A stretch of DNA of 64,000 nt from Microbacterium sp. Leaf320. GTDB lineage: Bacteria; Actinomycetota; Actinomycetes; Actinomycetales; Microbacteriaceae. The DNA is taken from the NCBI RefSeq assembly GCF_001423485.1, contig NZ_LMOD01000003.1, forward strand, positions 323,527-387,526, given 5' to 3'. Positions 42,829 through 51,849 of the stretch are shown piece after piece (positions within the stretch are counted from its first letter, which is position 1; the number at the start of each line of letters is the position of its first letter). The notes beneath the pieces are model-generated. The model ran no database searches and was not told where the DNA came from. It was given only the letters and a program-made list of their open reading frames with translations. Both the position numbers and the translations under genes were made by a program.

Positions 42829-45333
42829 TCAGTCGATCGGCTCGATCACCGGGATCGCGGTGGTGATGACGGGGACCGATGCCGACAACCGCGTGCCGTC
42901 CTCGCGAAGCGCATCGGCGAACTGGCGCAGTGACGGGCGTCCCGGGATCAACGGCCCCTGGTCGACCAGGGGTACGACGACCTCTTCGTCCGTGGTGGCG
43001 ATGTACGCGACGTCGCGCACCGTGAACGGCACGGGGTCGCCGGTGCGAACCTGCACGCGCAGAGCATCCTTAGTGAGGGTGATCTGCAGCGCCGATCCCT
43101 GCCACTGCAGCGGGTACGACAGCGACGGCCAGTCCGCCGGCAGGCGGGGATCGAAGCTCAGCTCACCCGCGTAGTCGCGCATGCCTCCGAAGCCGCACAC
43201 GAGAGCCGTCCACACGCCGCCGGCGGATGCGACGTGCACGCCGTCGGCCGCGTTGTGGTGAAGGTCGTGCAGGTCGACGAACAGCGACTGCTGGAAGTAC
43301 TGCAGCGCGAGATCCTGGTATCCGACCTCCGCCGCGAGGATCGACTGCACGACCGCCGACAGCGTCGAGTCGCCCGTCGTCAGCGGGTCGTAGTAGTCGA
43401 AGTCGGCCTTCTTCTCTTCCGGCGTGAAGTGGTTGCCCTGCAGGAACAGCGCGAGCACCACGTCGGCCTGCTTGAGCACCTGGAAGCGATAGATCACGAG
43501 CGGGTGGAAGTGCAGCAGCAGCGGACGCTGCTCCGACGGGGTGTGCGCGAGATCCCAGAGCTCGCGCTCGAGGAACAGCGAGTCCTGCGGATGGATGCCG
43601 AGGCTCTCGCTGAAGGGGATGAACATCGCATCCGCCGCGCGCTCCCAGCCCTCGGCCTCGCCCTCGGCGAGCCCCGTGCGCTCGACGACCCTGGCGAACT
43701 CCTCGCCGTTGGCCTCCTGCGCCTCCCGCACGACCCGCGCCGCGTAGCGCAGGTTGTAGCGGGCCATGACGTTGGTGTACAGGTTGTCGTTCACGACGGT
43801 CGTGTACTCGTCGGGGCCCGTGACGCCGTGGATGTGGAACGTCTCGATGCCGTCGTCGTCCGTGGTGTCCGCGACGAGGCGCGAGGTGCGCCAGAAGCCG
43901 AGCGTCGCCCACAGGCGCGCGGTCTCGATCGCGATGTCGATGCCCTCGCGGCGCAGGAAGTCGTCGTCGCCGGTGGCGCGCACGTACTTGCCCAGCGCGA
44001 AGCTGACGTCGGCGTTGATGTGGTACTGCGCGGTGCCCGCCGCGTAGTATGCCGACGCCTCTTCGCCGTTGATCGTGCGCCAGGGGAACAGCGCCCCCGC
44101 CTCGTTCAGCTGGGCCGCCCGACGACGGGCCGCAGGGAGCATGAGCACGCGTGCCCGCAGCGCGTTGCGCGCCCACTGCGGCGAGGTGTACGTGAGGAAC
44201 GGGAGGACGTAGATCTCGGTGTCCCAGAAGTAGTGGCCGCTGTAGCCCGACCCTGAGACGCCCTTCGCCGGCACGCCGGTGCCGTCGGCGCGCGCCGATG
44301 CCTGAGCGAGCTGGAGGAGGCACCAGCGGGTGGCCTGCTGGATGTCGTCGTGCTCACCGATCTGCACGTCGCTGCGGGCCCAGAACGCCGCGAGCCACTC
44401 GGCCTGGCGGTCGAACTGCGCCTGAACGCCCTCGAAGGCGACGCGGTCGAGCGACCGGCGGCAGCGGTCGACGAGCTCCCGAGCGGGCACGCCGCGCGAG
44501 GTGTGGTAGCTGACGAGCTTGGTGACCGAGATGGGAACACCCGCCTTCGCCTGCACGCGGAAGACGTTCTTCGAGATGTCCTCTTCGATGAGCGTGCGCG
44601 AGGTGTAGTCGTTCTCGGTGTCGATGAGGTGGTCGGCGACGACCGCCACCGTCATGCCCGAGGCTGCCACCGAGTACGACAGCGCGGACCGGAGCCCGTC
44701 CTGCCAGTGCTCGGCGGGCTCGAGCACGCGTTCGGCGATCTTCTCGGCCTTGCGGGGGTCGAATCCGCTCTTCGCCTGGTTGGGCGTGCCCGCGTACACG
44801 CCGGCGCCGTCCTGACGGTTGATCATCTGGCAGCTGACCGTGACGGGGGCGTCGGCGTTCTCGACGACGACCTCGAGACGGAGCACCGCGAGGTGGCGCT
44901 CCTCGAAGCTGACGATCCGCTCGTCGCGCATGCGCACGCGCTTGCCCGAAGGGGTCTCCCACACGACGACCCGCTCGAGCACGCCGGTGCGCATGTCGAG
45001 CGTGCGGCGGTATTCGCGGACGTCGGCCTCGTCGAACGAGATCGGCTCGTCGTCGACGTAGACGCGCATGACCTTCGCGTCGGGTGCGTTGACGATCGTC
45101 TGCCCGACCTCGGCGAAGCCGTACGCCTGCTCTGCATGGCGGATGGGCCACGTCTCATGCAGGCCGTTGATGAACGTGCCGTGCTCGTGCGCGCCGCGTC
45201 CTTCGATGTGGTTGCCGCGGAGGCCGAGATAGCCGTTGCCGACGCTGAAGAGGGTCTCCCCCACTCCGTCTTCGGAGTAGCGCGTCTCGATGAGCCGCCA
45301 GGGGTCGACGGGGAAGCGGTCGCGGTCGATCAT
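42829..45333 (-). CDS. GH65 disaccharide phosphorylase
   Basis: 834-aa glycoside hydrolase family 65 enzyme. N-terminal beta-sandwich (ETLFSVGNGYLGLRGNHIEG), central alpha/alpha barrel with the catalytic Glu in GVTGPDEY (about residue 509) and the family segments YWDTEIY-like FWDTEIYVLPFLTY and FLQGNHFTPEEKK. The enzyme cleaves an alpha-glucobiose (maltose, trehalose, kojibiose or nigerose) with phosphate to give beta-glucose 1-phosphate. Which linkage cannot be told. ATG at 45333 has GAGGAG upstream and overlaps the stop of the preceding HAD gene. Confidence 0.92.
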   Translation of the reverse strand: MIDRDRFPVDPWRLIETRYSEDGVGETLFSVGNGYLGLRGNHIEGRGAHEHGTFINGLHETWPIRHAEQAYGFAEVGQTIVNAPDAKVMRVYVDDEPISFDEADVREYRRTLDMRTGVLERVVVWETPSGKRVRMRDERIVSFEERHLAVLRLEVVVENADAPVTVSCQMINRQDGAGVYAGTPNQAKSGFDPRKAEKIAERVLEPAEHWQDGLRSALSYSVAASGMTVAVVADHLIDTENDYTSRTLIEEDISKNVFRVQAKAGVPISVTKLVSYHTSRGVPARELVDRCRRSLDRVAFEGVQAQFDRQAEWLAAFWARSDVQIGEHDDIQQATRWCLLQLAQASARADGTGVPAKGVSGSGYSGHYFWDTEIYVLPFLTYTSPQWARNALRARVLMLPAARRRAAQLNEAGALFPWRTINGEEASAYYAAGTAQYHINADVSFALGKYVRATGDDDFLRREGIDIAIETARLWATLGFWRTSRLVADTTDDDGIETFHIHGVTGPDEYTTVVNDNLYTNVMARYNLRYAARVVREAQEANGEEFARVVERTGLAEGEAEGWERAADAMFIPFSESLGIHPQDSLFLERELWDLAHTPSEQRPLLLHFHPLVIYRFQVLKQADVVLALFLQGNHFTPEEKKADFDYYDPLTTGDSTLSAVVQSILAAEVGYQDLALQYFQQSLFVDLHDLHHNAADGVHVASAGGVWTALVCGFGGMRDYAGELSFDPRLPADWPSLSYPLQWQGSALQITLTKDALRVQVRTGDPVPFTVRDVAYIATTDEEVVVPLVDQGPLIPGRPSLRQFADALREDGTRLSASVPVITTAIPVIEPID

Positions 45334-46115
45334 GCGGTCTCCTCGGAGTCGGGGCTGAGGGTGGAGTCGGTGGCCGTGGCGGCCTGTTCTGCGAGGAACA
45401 CGTCGAGATCCTCGACGACGACGGTCGCGCCAGCGGCACGCAGAGCATCCGCTCCCGCGCCGCGGTCGACGCCGATGACGGTCGCGAATCCGGCGGCGGC
45501 GGCGGACGCCGCGCCGGACGTCGCATCCTCGACGGCGATGCTGTGAGCCGGGTCGACCCCGAGAGCCACGGCACCGGCGTGGAACATGTCGGCGGCGGGC
45601 TTGGAGGCGAGATTCTCGCGCTCGGCGACGACGCCGTCGACCACGATGCGGAAGAACGAGCGGATGCCGGCCGCGGCCAGCACCTCCTCGGCGTTCTTGG
45701 AGCTCGACACGACGCCGAGCGGCACACCCGCCGCGGACAGCTTCTCGACGAGCGCGAGCGAGCCGGGGAACGGCGCGATGCCCTCGGCGCGGAGCGACTG
45801 GGCGAAGGCGGCGTTCTTGCGATTGCCGATGCCGCAGATCGTCTCGGCCTCCGGCTGATCGTCGACCGCGCCCCACGGGATCTCGACGTTGCGACTGCGC
45901 ATCAGACTCGCCACGCCGTCATAGCGCTTCTTGCCGTCGACGTAGTCGAAGTAGTCGGCATCCGAGTACGGCGGCGTGATTCCCCAGCGCTCGAAGACGT
46001 CGTCGAACACGACCTTCCACGCGCGCATGTGCACCTCGGCCGTCGGCGTGAGCACGCCGTCGAGGTCGAACAGGACACCTTCGGCGCGGAGCGGATCGGG
46101 CAGGGCTTCGGGCAC
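45330..46115 (-). CDS. Beta-phosphoglucomutase-like HAD
   Basis: 261 aa. HAD motif I is FDLDGVLTPTAEVH with the Asp pair; SKPAAD and EDATSGAAS follow. It would convert beta-glucose 1-phosphate to glucose 6-phosphate, the natural partner of the GH65 phosphorylase next to it (overlap ATGA). The cap region with DGKKRYDGVASL matches beta-PGM-type enzymes. GTG at 46115 is chosen because GGAGG is 5 nt upstream; the frame continues to 46190 without a signal. Confidence 0.9.
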   Translation of the reverse strand: MPEALPDPLRAEGVLFDLDGVLTPTAEVHMRAWKVVFDDVFERWGITPPYSDADYFDYVDGKKRYDGVASLMRSRNVEIPWGAVDDQPEAETICGIGNRKNAAFAQSLRAEGIAPFPGSLALVEKLSAAGVPLGVVSSSKNAEEVLAAAGIRSFFRIVVDGVVAERENLASKPAADMFHAGAVALGVDPAHSIAVEDATSGAASAAAAGFATVIGVDRGAGADALRAAGATVVVEDLDVFLAEQAATATDSTLSPDSEETA

Positions 46116-46216
46116 AACAGCCTCCAGGAGAAGGACGACGGGTTCCGGCACCTCTCCGTGCCACTGTGCAAGCGTAGTGCGGCACGGCATCGGCGGTAAC
46201 CCCCGAGGGGCGTGGA

Positions 46217-47437
46217 TCAGAGCATGCGCGAGGTCTGTCTGGCGATCTCGAGCTCTTCGTTCGTCGGTACGACGAGCACGGTGACGGGCGAGTCGTCGGT
46301 GGAGATCCGACGGATGCCGCGCTGTCGCTCCTCGTTGCGCGCAGGATCGATCTCGACCCCGGCGAAACCGAGCGTCGACATGGCCTCCGCGCGGACTGCT
46401 GCGGCGTTCTCTCCGACGCCCGCTGTGAAGGAGATCACATCGACCCCGCCGAGCTGGGCGATGTACGCGCCGGCGTAGGCGCGCAGGCGATGGATGTAGA
46501 CGTCGAACGCGAGCGTCGCCGCCTCGTCGCCGCTCTCGCGACCGGCGAGGATGTCGCGCATGTCGCTGCGGCCCGCGAGGCCCTTGAGCCCGCTGCGGGA
46601 GTTCAGAAGCGCGTCGAGGTCGTCGATCGACAGGCCGGCTCGACGGGAGAGGTGCACGAGCGCCGCCGGGTCGAGATCACCCGAGCGCGTGCCCATGACG
46701 AGGCCCTCGAGCGGGGTGAGCCCCATCGAGGTCTCCACCGATCGGCCTCCGTCGATCGCGGTCACGGACGCGCCGTTGCCGAGGTGGAAGACGAGCTGGC
46801 GGAGCGTGCCGAGGTCGCGTCCGAGGAACGCGGCGGCCGACTCGCTGACGAACTGGTGACTCGTGCCGTGGAACCCGTAGCGGCGCACGCGGTGCCGGGC
46901 TGCGAGCTCGGCGTCGATCGCATAGGTGTACGCCGCGGGGGGAAGCGTCTGGTGGAACGCGGTGTCGAACACCGCGACGTGCGGCACCTCCGCGAACACG
47001 GCCTTCGCCGCGAGGATGCCGGCCAGGTTCGCCGGGTTGTGCAGAGGAGCGAGCACCGACAGCTCCTCGATCTGCTCCTCGACGTTGCGCGTGACCAGCG
47101 TCGGCGCATAGAAGCGGGCGCCTCCGTGCACCACGCGATGACCGACGGCGACCGGCGGATGCTGGTCGAGCAGCGGACCGTGCTCGGCGAACTGCTCGAG
47201 CATCACGGCGAAGGCCGCGTCATGGTCCGCGAGGGGCTGCTCGGACTCGTACGAGGCGTCGAGCATGGTCACGACGGCATCCGCGGAGGCATCCGGTCGC
47301 ACCGTGTGCCGGATCGCGCTGATGTCCTGGCCGATCCGCTCGATGAGACCGGCCGCGAGCTCGTTCTCGTTCTCGATGTCGATCAGGCTGTACTTCAGCG
47401 AGGAGGACCCGCTGTTGATGACGAGGATCGCGCTCAT
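46217..47437 (-). CDS. ackA: Acetate kinase
   Basis: 406 aa, ASKHA fold. The signature VINSGSSSLKYSL opens the protein, and FHLGNGASVTAIDGG and MGTRSGDLDP are the second and third motifs. Catalyses acetyl phosphate plus ADP to acetate plus ATP. It ends the pta-X-ackA unit; the ATG at 47437 has GAGG about 8 nt upstream and starts 10 nt after the stop of the unknown gene. Confidence 0.97.
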   Translation of the reverse strand: MSAILVINSGSSSLKYSLIDIENENELAAGLIERIGQDISAIRHTVRPDASADAVVTMLDASYESEQPLADHDAAFAVMLEQFAEHGPLLDQHPPVAVGHRVVHGGARFYAPTLVTRNVEEQIEELSVLAPLHNPANLAGILAAKAVFAEVPHVAVFDTAFHQTLPPAAYTYAIDAELAARHRVRRYGFHGTSHQFVSESAAAFLGRDLGTLRQLVFHLGNGASVTAIDGGRSVETSMGLTPLEGLVMGTRSGDLDPAALVHLSRRAGLSIDDLDALLNSRSGLKGLAGRSDMRDILAGRESGDEAATLAFDVYIHRLRAYAGAYIAQLGGVDVISFTAGVGENAAAVRAEAMSTLGFAGVEIDPARNEERQRGIRRISTDDSPVTVLVVPTNEELEIARQTSRML

Positions 47438-47446
47438 CGTCGCGCC

Positions 47447-48160
47447 TCAGGCCTTGATCGGCAGGACCTGGAGCGATCCCTTGCCCGAGGCGTCCGGCGG
47501 AACGACGATCACGTACTGTCCGTCGCCCTGCGCCGGGGCCGCGAGGATGGCAGGGGGCACGCCGGGCGCGAGCGCTGCGGCGCTGACACCTGCGAGCACC
47601 TTCTGCTTGAGCGCCGCGGACGCCGCGGCCTTGGTGGCCTTCTTGTCGAGCGTGCCGAGGTAGCCGGCGTAGTGGTGAGCCGCGGCCTCGAACTCGGCAT
47701 CCGGAACGCTGGGGTGCGAGATGAAGGCGACGTCCACCTGGTTGTTGCCGTTCTTGACCTTGAGCCCCGGGAGCAGCTGACGACCGATCCAGCCGCGCTG
47801 GCGGTAGCTGTCGTAGAGCCCGGCCCCCGCCTTGCCGCGGGTGGCGAAGTGCACGATCAGCAGGATGATGCCGAGCGGCAGCAGGACGATGGGTCCGTAC
47901 ACGTAGAAGAAGCGCCAGATCTCGCTGCGACCCGATCGGCTGCCGGTGAACTCGATCGCCCCGGCGTCGAAGAAGAAGCGGAACATGAGCGACCACTGCC
48001 ATCCGCTCGCGGATCCCAGCTGGAACAGGTTCATGCCGATTCCGATGACGCTCAGAACCAGCGACGTGATCGCGATGCCGAAGATCGTGCTCTTCGGCGA
48101 GACGGCCTTGGCGAACCCCTCGGGTGTCGCGAGCTGCTGCTGGATCGAGGTAATCGTCAT
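47447..48160 (-). CDS. Two-TM protein between pta and ackA, unknown function
   Basis: 237 aa, unrecognised. Two membrane helices, about 27-47 (IFGIAITSLVLSVIGIGMNLF) and 91-112 (PIVLLPLGIILLIVHFA), with a C-terminal domain of about 120 residues that contains NNQVDVAFISHPSVPD, an Ala/Lys helix and a conserved-looking VIVVPPDASGKGSLQVLP end. ATG at 48160 lies 7 nt after TATGCT, so a leaderless start is likely; a longer start at 48193 overlapping the pta stop is possible. Its position inside an acetate operon suggests a role linked to acetate or energy status. Confidence 0.75.
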   Translation of the reverse strand: MTITSIQQQLATPEGFAKAVSPKSTIFGIAITSLVLSVIGIGMNLFQLGSASGWQWSLMFRFFFDAGAIEFTGSRSGRSEIWRFFYVYGPIVLLPLGIILLIVHFATRGKAGAGLYDSYRQRGWIGRQLLPGLKVKNGNNQVDVAFISHPSVPDAEFEAAAHHYAGYLGTLDKKATKAAASAALKQKVLAGVSAAALAPGVPPAILAAPAQGDGQYVIVVPPDASGKGSLQVLPIKA

Positions 48161-48173
48161 GCTGGAAAGCATA
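48161..48173 (-). promoter_or_regulatory. Possible internal leaderless promoter upstream of the 237-aa gene
   Basis: TATGCT (48173-48168, minus strand), 7-nt gap, ATG at 48160. It would give the unknown gene and ackA a promoter apart from pta. Confidence 0.45.
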
Positions 48174-48185
48174 GGGGGGACGCCG

Positions 48186-50300
48186 TCACTCACCGGTCTG
48201 CGCCTGGATGGCCGTGATCGCGACGGTGTTCACGATGTCGTCCACCAGCGCTCCGCGGGACAGGTCGTTGATCGGCTTGTTGAGTCCCTGCAGCACAGGT
48301 CCGATCGCGACGGCACCCGCCGACCGCTGCACGGCCTTGTAGGTGTTGTTGCCCGTGTTGAGGTCGGGGAAGACGAAGACGGTGGCTCGCCCTGCCACGG
48401 CGGAGTCGGGGAGCTTGGCCTTGGCCACTGCGGCGTCTGCCGCGGCGTCGTATTGGATCGGCCCCTCGACGAGCAGCTCGGGCGCGCGCTCGTGCACGAG
48501 CGCGGTGGCGGCGCGGACCTTGTCGACATCGGCGCCCGATCCCGATTCCCCCGTCGAGTACGACAGCATCGCGATGCGCGGCTCGATTCCGAACTGGCGG
48601 GCGGTGGCGGCCGACGAGATCGCGATGTCCGCGAGCTGCTCGCTGGTCGGGTCGGGGATCACCGCGCAGTCGCCGTAGACGAGGACACGGTCGGCGAGGG
48701 CCATCAGGAACACGCTCGAGACGACGGTGACGCCCGGCTTGGTCTTGATGATCTCGAACGACGGACGGATGGTGTGCGCCGTGGTGTGCGCTGCGCCCGA
48801 GACCATCCCGTCTGCGAGCCCGAGGTGCACCATCATGGTGCCGAAGTACGACACATCCGTGACCGTGTCGGCCGCCTGCGCAAGCGTGATGCCCTTGTGC
48901 GCACGCAGTCGCGCGTACTCGGTCGCGAAGCGCTCCACCATCTCGGGATCCGTGGGGCTGATGACCTGCGCGGCGGTGATGTCGACGCCGAGCTCGACGG
49001 CTCGGGAACGCACGGCGGATTCGTCTCCGAGGATGGTGAGGTCTGCGACCTCCCGCGCGAGCAGTGTCGCGGCGGCACGCAGGATGCGGTCGTCGTCCCC
49101 CTCGGGCAGCACGATCCGTCGGCGGTCGGCGCGCGCCCGCTCGATGAGTCCGTACTCGAACATGAGGGGCGTGACCACGCGGGACTCGGCGAGGCCGAGC
49201 TGGGTGGTGAGCTCGGCGATGTCGACGTGGGTCTGGAAGAGCCCGAGCGCGCGGTCGTACCGGCCTCGCGACTCGGGTGAGATCCGGCCACGAGCGCCCA
49301 TCACGCGCACCGCCGTGTCGTACGTGCCGAGGTCCGTGGCGATGATCGGCACGGTCGACGTGAACCCGTCGAGCAGCTGCACGATCGGATCAGGCAGCGG
49401 GAAGGGGCCGTTCAGGATGATCCCGGCGACCCGCGGGAAGGTGCCGGACGCGTCGGCGAGCAGGGTCGCCAGCAGCACCTCGGTGCGGTCGGCGGGGATC
49501 ACCACGACCGACTCCTCGGTGAGACGCGGGAGCACATTCACCATCGACATCCCGGCGACGACGATGGTCAGCGCCTCGCGTGCCAGTCGGTCGGGGTCGC
49601 CCTTGATCAGTCGCCCGTCGACGGCCGACAGGATGCCATCGATCGACGGCGCGACCAGGGTGCGGTCCTCGGGGATCGCCCACACGGGCGTGGTCTTCTG
49701 CGGTCGCACCGCGGCGACGGCGGCCTCGATGTCGGTGAGCGCCTCGGGGTCGGCCCGATTCACGGCGACCGCGAAGAGCTCGGCGCGCTCGACCTCGAGT
49801 TCGGAGAGCGCGAGCGCGGCGATCTGCCCGACGGCCGCGGGGATCCGTGCGGTCGTGGTGCCGAGCTGCTCGGCCTGACGCTGCTGATCGCGCCCGCTGA
49901 GCACGAGCAGGACGGGGGCTGCGAGGTTCGCGGCGATCCGGGCGTTGTATCCGAGTTCTGCGGGGCTCGCGACATCGGTGTAGTCGCTGCCGATGATCAC
50001 CACGGCGTCGCACTGGGCCTCGACGGCCTTGTAGCGGGCGACGATGGTCGAGAGCGCGCGGTCAGGGTCGTCGCGGACGTCGTCGTAGGTCACCCCGATG
50101 CAGTCCTCGTAGTCGAGCTGCACGCCGTCATGCGCGAGCAGCAGCTCGAGCACGTCGTCGCGCTCGGTCACCGAACGGGCGATCGGGCGGAAGACCCCCA
50201 CCCGGGGCGTCACGCGCATGAGCGCGTCGAGAACGCCGAGGGCGATCGTGGACTTGCCGGTATGACCTTCGGCCGAGGTGATGTAGATGCTCTTCGCCAC
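48186..50300 (-). CDS. pta: Phosphate acetyltransferase, long form
   Basis: 704 aa. The N-terminal ~220 residues resemble the BioD/DRTGG-type regulatory domain (SAEGHTGKSTIALGV P-loop like), followed by a DRTGG region near 220-320 and the catalytic PTA_PTB domain from about 385 (AVIPDPTSEQLADIAISSA, NTGNNTYKAVQRSAGAVAIGP). It transfers acetyl from CoA to phosphate. GTG at 50300 lies 6 nt after TAGTGT, a leaderless start. It heads the pta-X-ackA unit. Confidence 0.95.
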   Translation of the reverse strand: MAKSIYITSAEGHTGKSTIALGVLDALMRVTPRVGVFRPIARSVTERDDVLELLLAHDGVQLDYEDCIGVTYDDVRDDPDRALSTIVARYKAVEAQCDAVVIIGSDYTDVASPAELGYNARIAANLAAPVLLVLSGRDQQRQAEQLGTTTARIPAAVGQIAALALSELEVERAELFAVAVNRADPEALTDIEAAVAAVRPQKTTPVWAIPEDRTLVAPSIDGILSAVDGRLIKGDPDRLAREALTIVVAGMSMVNVLPRLTEESVVVIPADRTEVLLATLLADASGTFPRVAGIILNGPFPLPDPIVQLLDGFTSTVPIIATDLGTYDTAVRVMGARGRISPESRGRYDRALGLFQTHVDIAELTTQLGLAESRVVTPLMFEYGLIERARADRRRIVLPEGDDDRILRAAATLLAREVADLTILGDESAVRSRAVELGVDITAAQVISPTDPEMVERFATEYARLRAHKGITLAQAADTVTDVSYFGTMMVHLGLADGMVSGAAHTTAHTIRPSFEIIKTKPGVTVVSSVFLMALADRVLVYGDCAVIPDPTSEQLADIAISSAATARQFGIEPRIAMLSYSTGESGSGADVDKVRAATALVHERAPELLVEGPIQYDAAADAAVAKAKLPDSAVAGRATVFVFPDLNTGNNTYKAVQRSAGAVAIGPVLQGLNKPINDLSRGALVDDIVNTVAITAIQAQTGE

Positions 50301-50312
50301 AGCTCCACACTA
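50301..50312 (-). promoter_or_regulatory. Leaderless promoter of pta
   Basis: TAGTGT (50312-50307, minus strand), 6-nt gap, GTG at 50300. Confidence 0.55.
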
Positions 50313-50361
50313 GGCGCAGCTCCCGTTGGCCGCGCCGGGTTGACAGCCGTGCGAAATCCGA

Positions 50362-51051
50362 TCAGCAGGGCGTCGAGAGAGCGTCGACGACCGCGGTGGC
50401 ATCCGCGGAGTACCGCGTGTAATAGGTCGGGTCGAGGTTGATCTGCACTCGGTGGATGGCGAGCGACGGCTCCATCGACGGCCAGTCGGGCACGCGCGCG
50501 AGTCGCTCGTAGAACAGCGTCGCTGCGGTCGCCGGATCCATCCGCTGTTCCGCCGTTCCCCACCACTCCTGCTGCTGGAAGAGTCCGATGCTGGTCGTGC
50601 GACTGCCGTCGGGGTTCGTGAACCCGCTCGTCTCCCAGTCTCCGTAGTCGATGTTGCGCAGGCTGCTCTCGCCCATCGCTGTCATCACCCCGAGAATCTG
50701 ACCGTCGCGTCCGAACCCGAGCGCTGTGGCGGTCTGCATGATGGTCGCGGCGTTCTCGAGCTGCTCCCCCTCCCAGCCCTCGACGCCGGCCACAGGGAAC
50801 GTCGCGGGGTCGGTGATGCAGACGGCGAGCGGCTTCTCGTGAGCGAGCCCGAGGGGGATCAGCACTGCGGCGAGCGCGACGACGACCACCGCCGCGGCTG
50901 ACCAGCCGATGCGGCGGAGAATCTTCACCCGCCGCAGCCGGCGCTGGGCTCGACGACGCGGCGACATCCGTCGGGTCCGCGAGCGCGGACGACGGGTTGG
51001 GCGCCTGCGCGTGCGCGATGTCGCGCGTCGCGAGCTCTGGGCGACGCTCAT
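50362..51051 (-). CDS. Membrane-anchored lysozyme-like protein
   Basis: 229 aa in three parts. Residues 1-47 are extremely Arg-rich (21 Arg), then one membrane helix (about 51-70), then an extracellular domain resembling a soluble lytic transglycosylase/lysozyme fold: LGVMTAMGESSLRNIDYGDW (Glu128 as possible catalytic acid), SIGLFQQ and TAATLFYERLARV. It is probably a peptidoglycan-acting enzyme in a type II topology; catalysis is inferred, not shown. The ATG at 51051 overlaps the rhomboid stop by 4 nt, so both are translated together. Confidence 0.7.
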   Translation of the reverse strand: MSVAQSSRRATSRTRRRPTRRPRSRTRRMSPRRRAQRRLRRVKILRRIGWSAAAVVVVALAAVLIPLGLAHEKPLAVCITDPATFPVAGVEGWEGEQLENAATIMQTATALGFGRDGQILGVMTAMGESSLRNIDYGDWETSGFTNPDGSRTTSIGLFQQQEWWGTAEQRMDPATAATLFYERLARVPDWPSMEPSLAIHRVQINLDPTYYTRYSADATAVVDALSTPC

Positions 51052-51659
51052 GTGCGCCGCGTTCCGCTTCTGCCGATGAACGCCGCGAGGCCACCGCCGA
51101 TCGCGCCGAACAGGTGGGCCTGCCACGAGATCCCCTCGCGCACGCCGACGACGCCCGCCAGCATGGATCCGCCGTACAACGCGATGACGATGAGCGCGAT
51201 GACGGCGTAGAGCACGCGGTGTGCGACGCGACCGGGGGCGAACACGCGCATGAGGGTGTAGCCGAAGTATCCGAAGACGAGACCGGAAGCGCCGACGGTG
51301 AGCGTTCCCGGCGCGTTGACCAGCCACGTTCCGACCCCGCCGATCACGGCGGCCATCGCGGTCACGGCCCAGAACCGGCGTGCCCCTTCGACGGCGACGA
51401 GGCAGCCGAGCACGAGCAACGGCACGGTGTTGCCGATCAGGTGCGCCCAGTCGGCGTGCAGCAGGGGCCCGACCAGGATGCCGCCGAGTCCCTCGACATC
51501 CCACGAGCGCAGTCCGAAGCCGGTGAAGGAACCGGGGAGGATCGCGTCGGCGAGCTGGACGACCCACATGAGTGCGACGAGGAGGATGGGAGACGCGAAT
51601 CGGCCGAGAGCGCTCGAGCGCGGAGAGTCGGCGGTGCTGATCACGTCTGGTCTTGTCAC
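51048..51659 (-). CDS. Rhomboid family intramembrane serine protease
   Basis: 203 aa with six hydrophobic segments. The catalytic Ser is S125 in TVGASGLVFG, His182 in WQAHLFGA completes the dyad, and HADWAHLIGNTVPLL is the L1/TM2 block with the conserved His/Asn. It cleaves single-pass membrane proteins; the next gene product, a single-pass membrane protein coupled by overlap, is a natural candidate substrate by context. GTG at 51659 has AGGA about 9 nt upstream. Confidence 0.88.
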   Translation of the reverse strand: MTRPDVISTADSPRSSALGRFASPILLVALMWVVQLADAILPGSFTGFGLRSWDVEGLGGILVGPLLHADWAHLIGNTVPLLVLGCLVAVEGARRFWAVTAMAAVIGGVGTWLVNAPGTLTVGASGLVFGYFGYTLMRVFAPGRVAHRVLYAVIALIVIALYGGSMLAGVVGVREGISWQAHLFGAIGGGLAAFIGRSGTRRT

Positions 51660-51693
51660 GTCACGATCCTGGCAGGACTGCCCCGGAGGACGC

Positions 51694-51796
51694 TGACAAA
51701 AAGAAAGTGACCCTCCGCGCACCCAGCAGAGCCCGGTTACCCTTGCTGCGTTTCCGCCCTGGGGGAATTGGCCTGGATGCCGCCACGCGGAGAGCC
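51694..51796 (-). ncRNA. ffs: SRP RNA (4.5S-like), ffs
   Basis: The minus strand carries the invariant SRP core: the CAGGGCGGAAACGCAGCAAG tetraloop region (near 51728-51766), flanked by matching arms (CTCTCCGCG near 51791 and CGCGGAGGG near 51712) and ending in a CTTTCTTTTTG termination run (near 51695-51706). A TAGACT -10 box lies at 51809-51804, 6 nt before the 5' end. This is the bacterial small-type SRP RNA that binds Ffh. Confidence 0.92.
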
Positions 51797-51803
51797 GTCG
51801 ACC

Positions 51804-51809
51804 AGTCTA
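51804..51809 (-). promoter_or_regulatory. Promoter of the SRP RNA
   Basis: TAGACT -10 box on the minus strand (51809-51804), giving a 5' end around 51796-51798. Confidence 0.5.
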
Positions 51810-51849
51810 GCCGATGTCTGCACGTGCTCTTTGACAGACTGGGCAGGTC

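Noticed and set aside
45334..45876. In-frame extension upstream of the GH65 start
   Set aside because: It runs through the HAD gene in another frame; ATG at 45333 has GAGGAG and the family N-terminus.
51831..51836. TTGACA as -35 of the helicase gene
   Set aside because: A matching -10 would fall inside the coding region (near 51854), where there is no TANNNT box.
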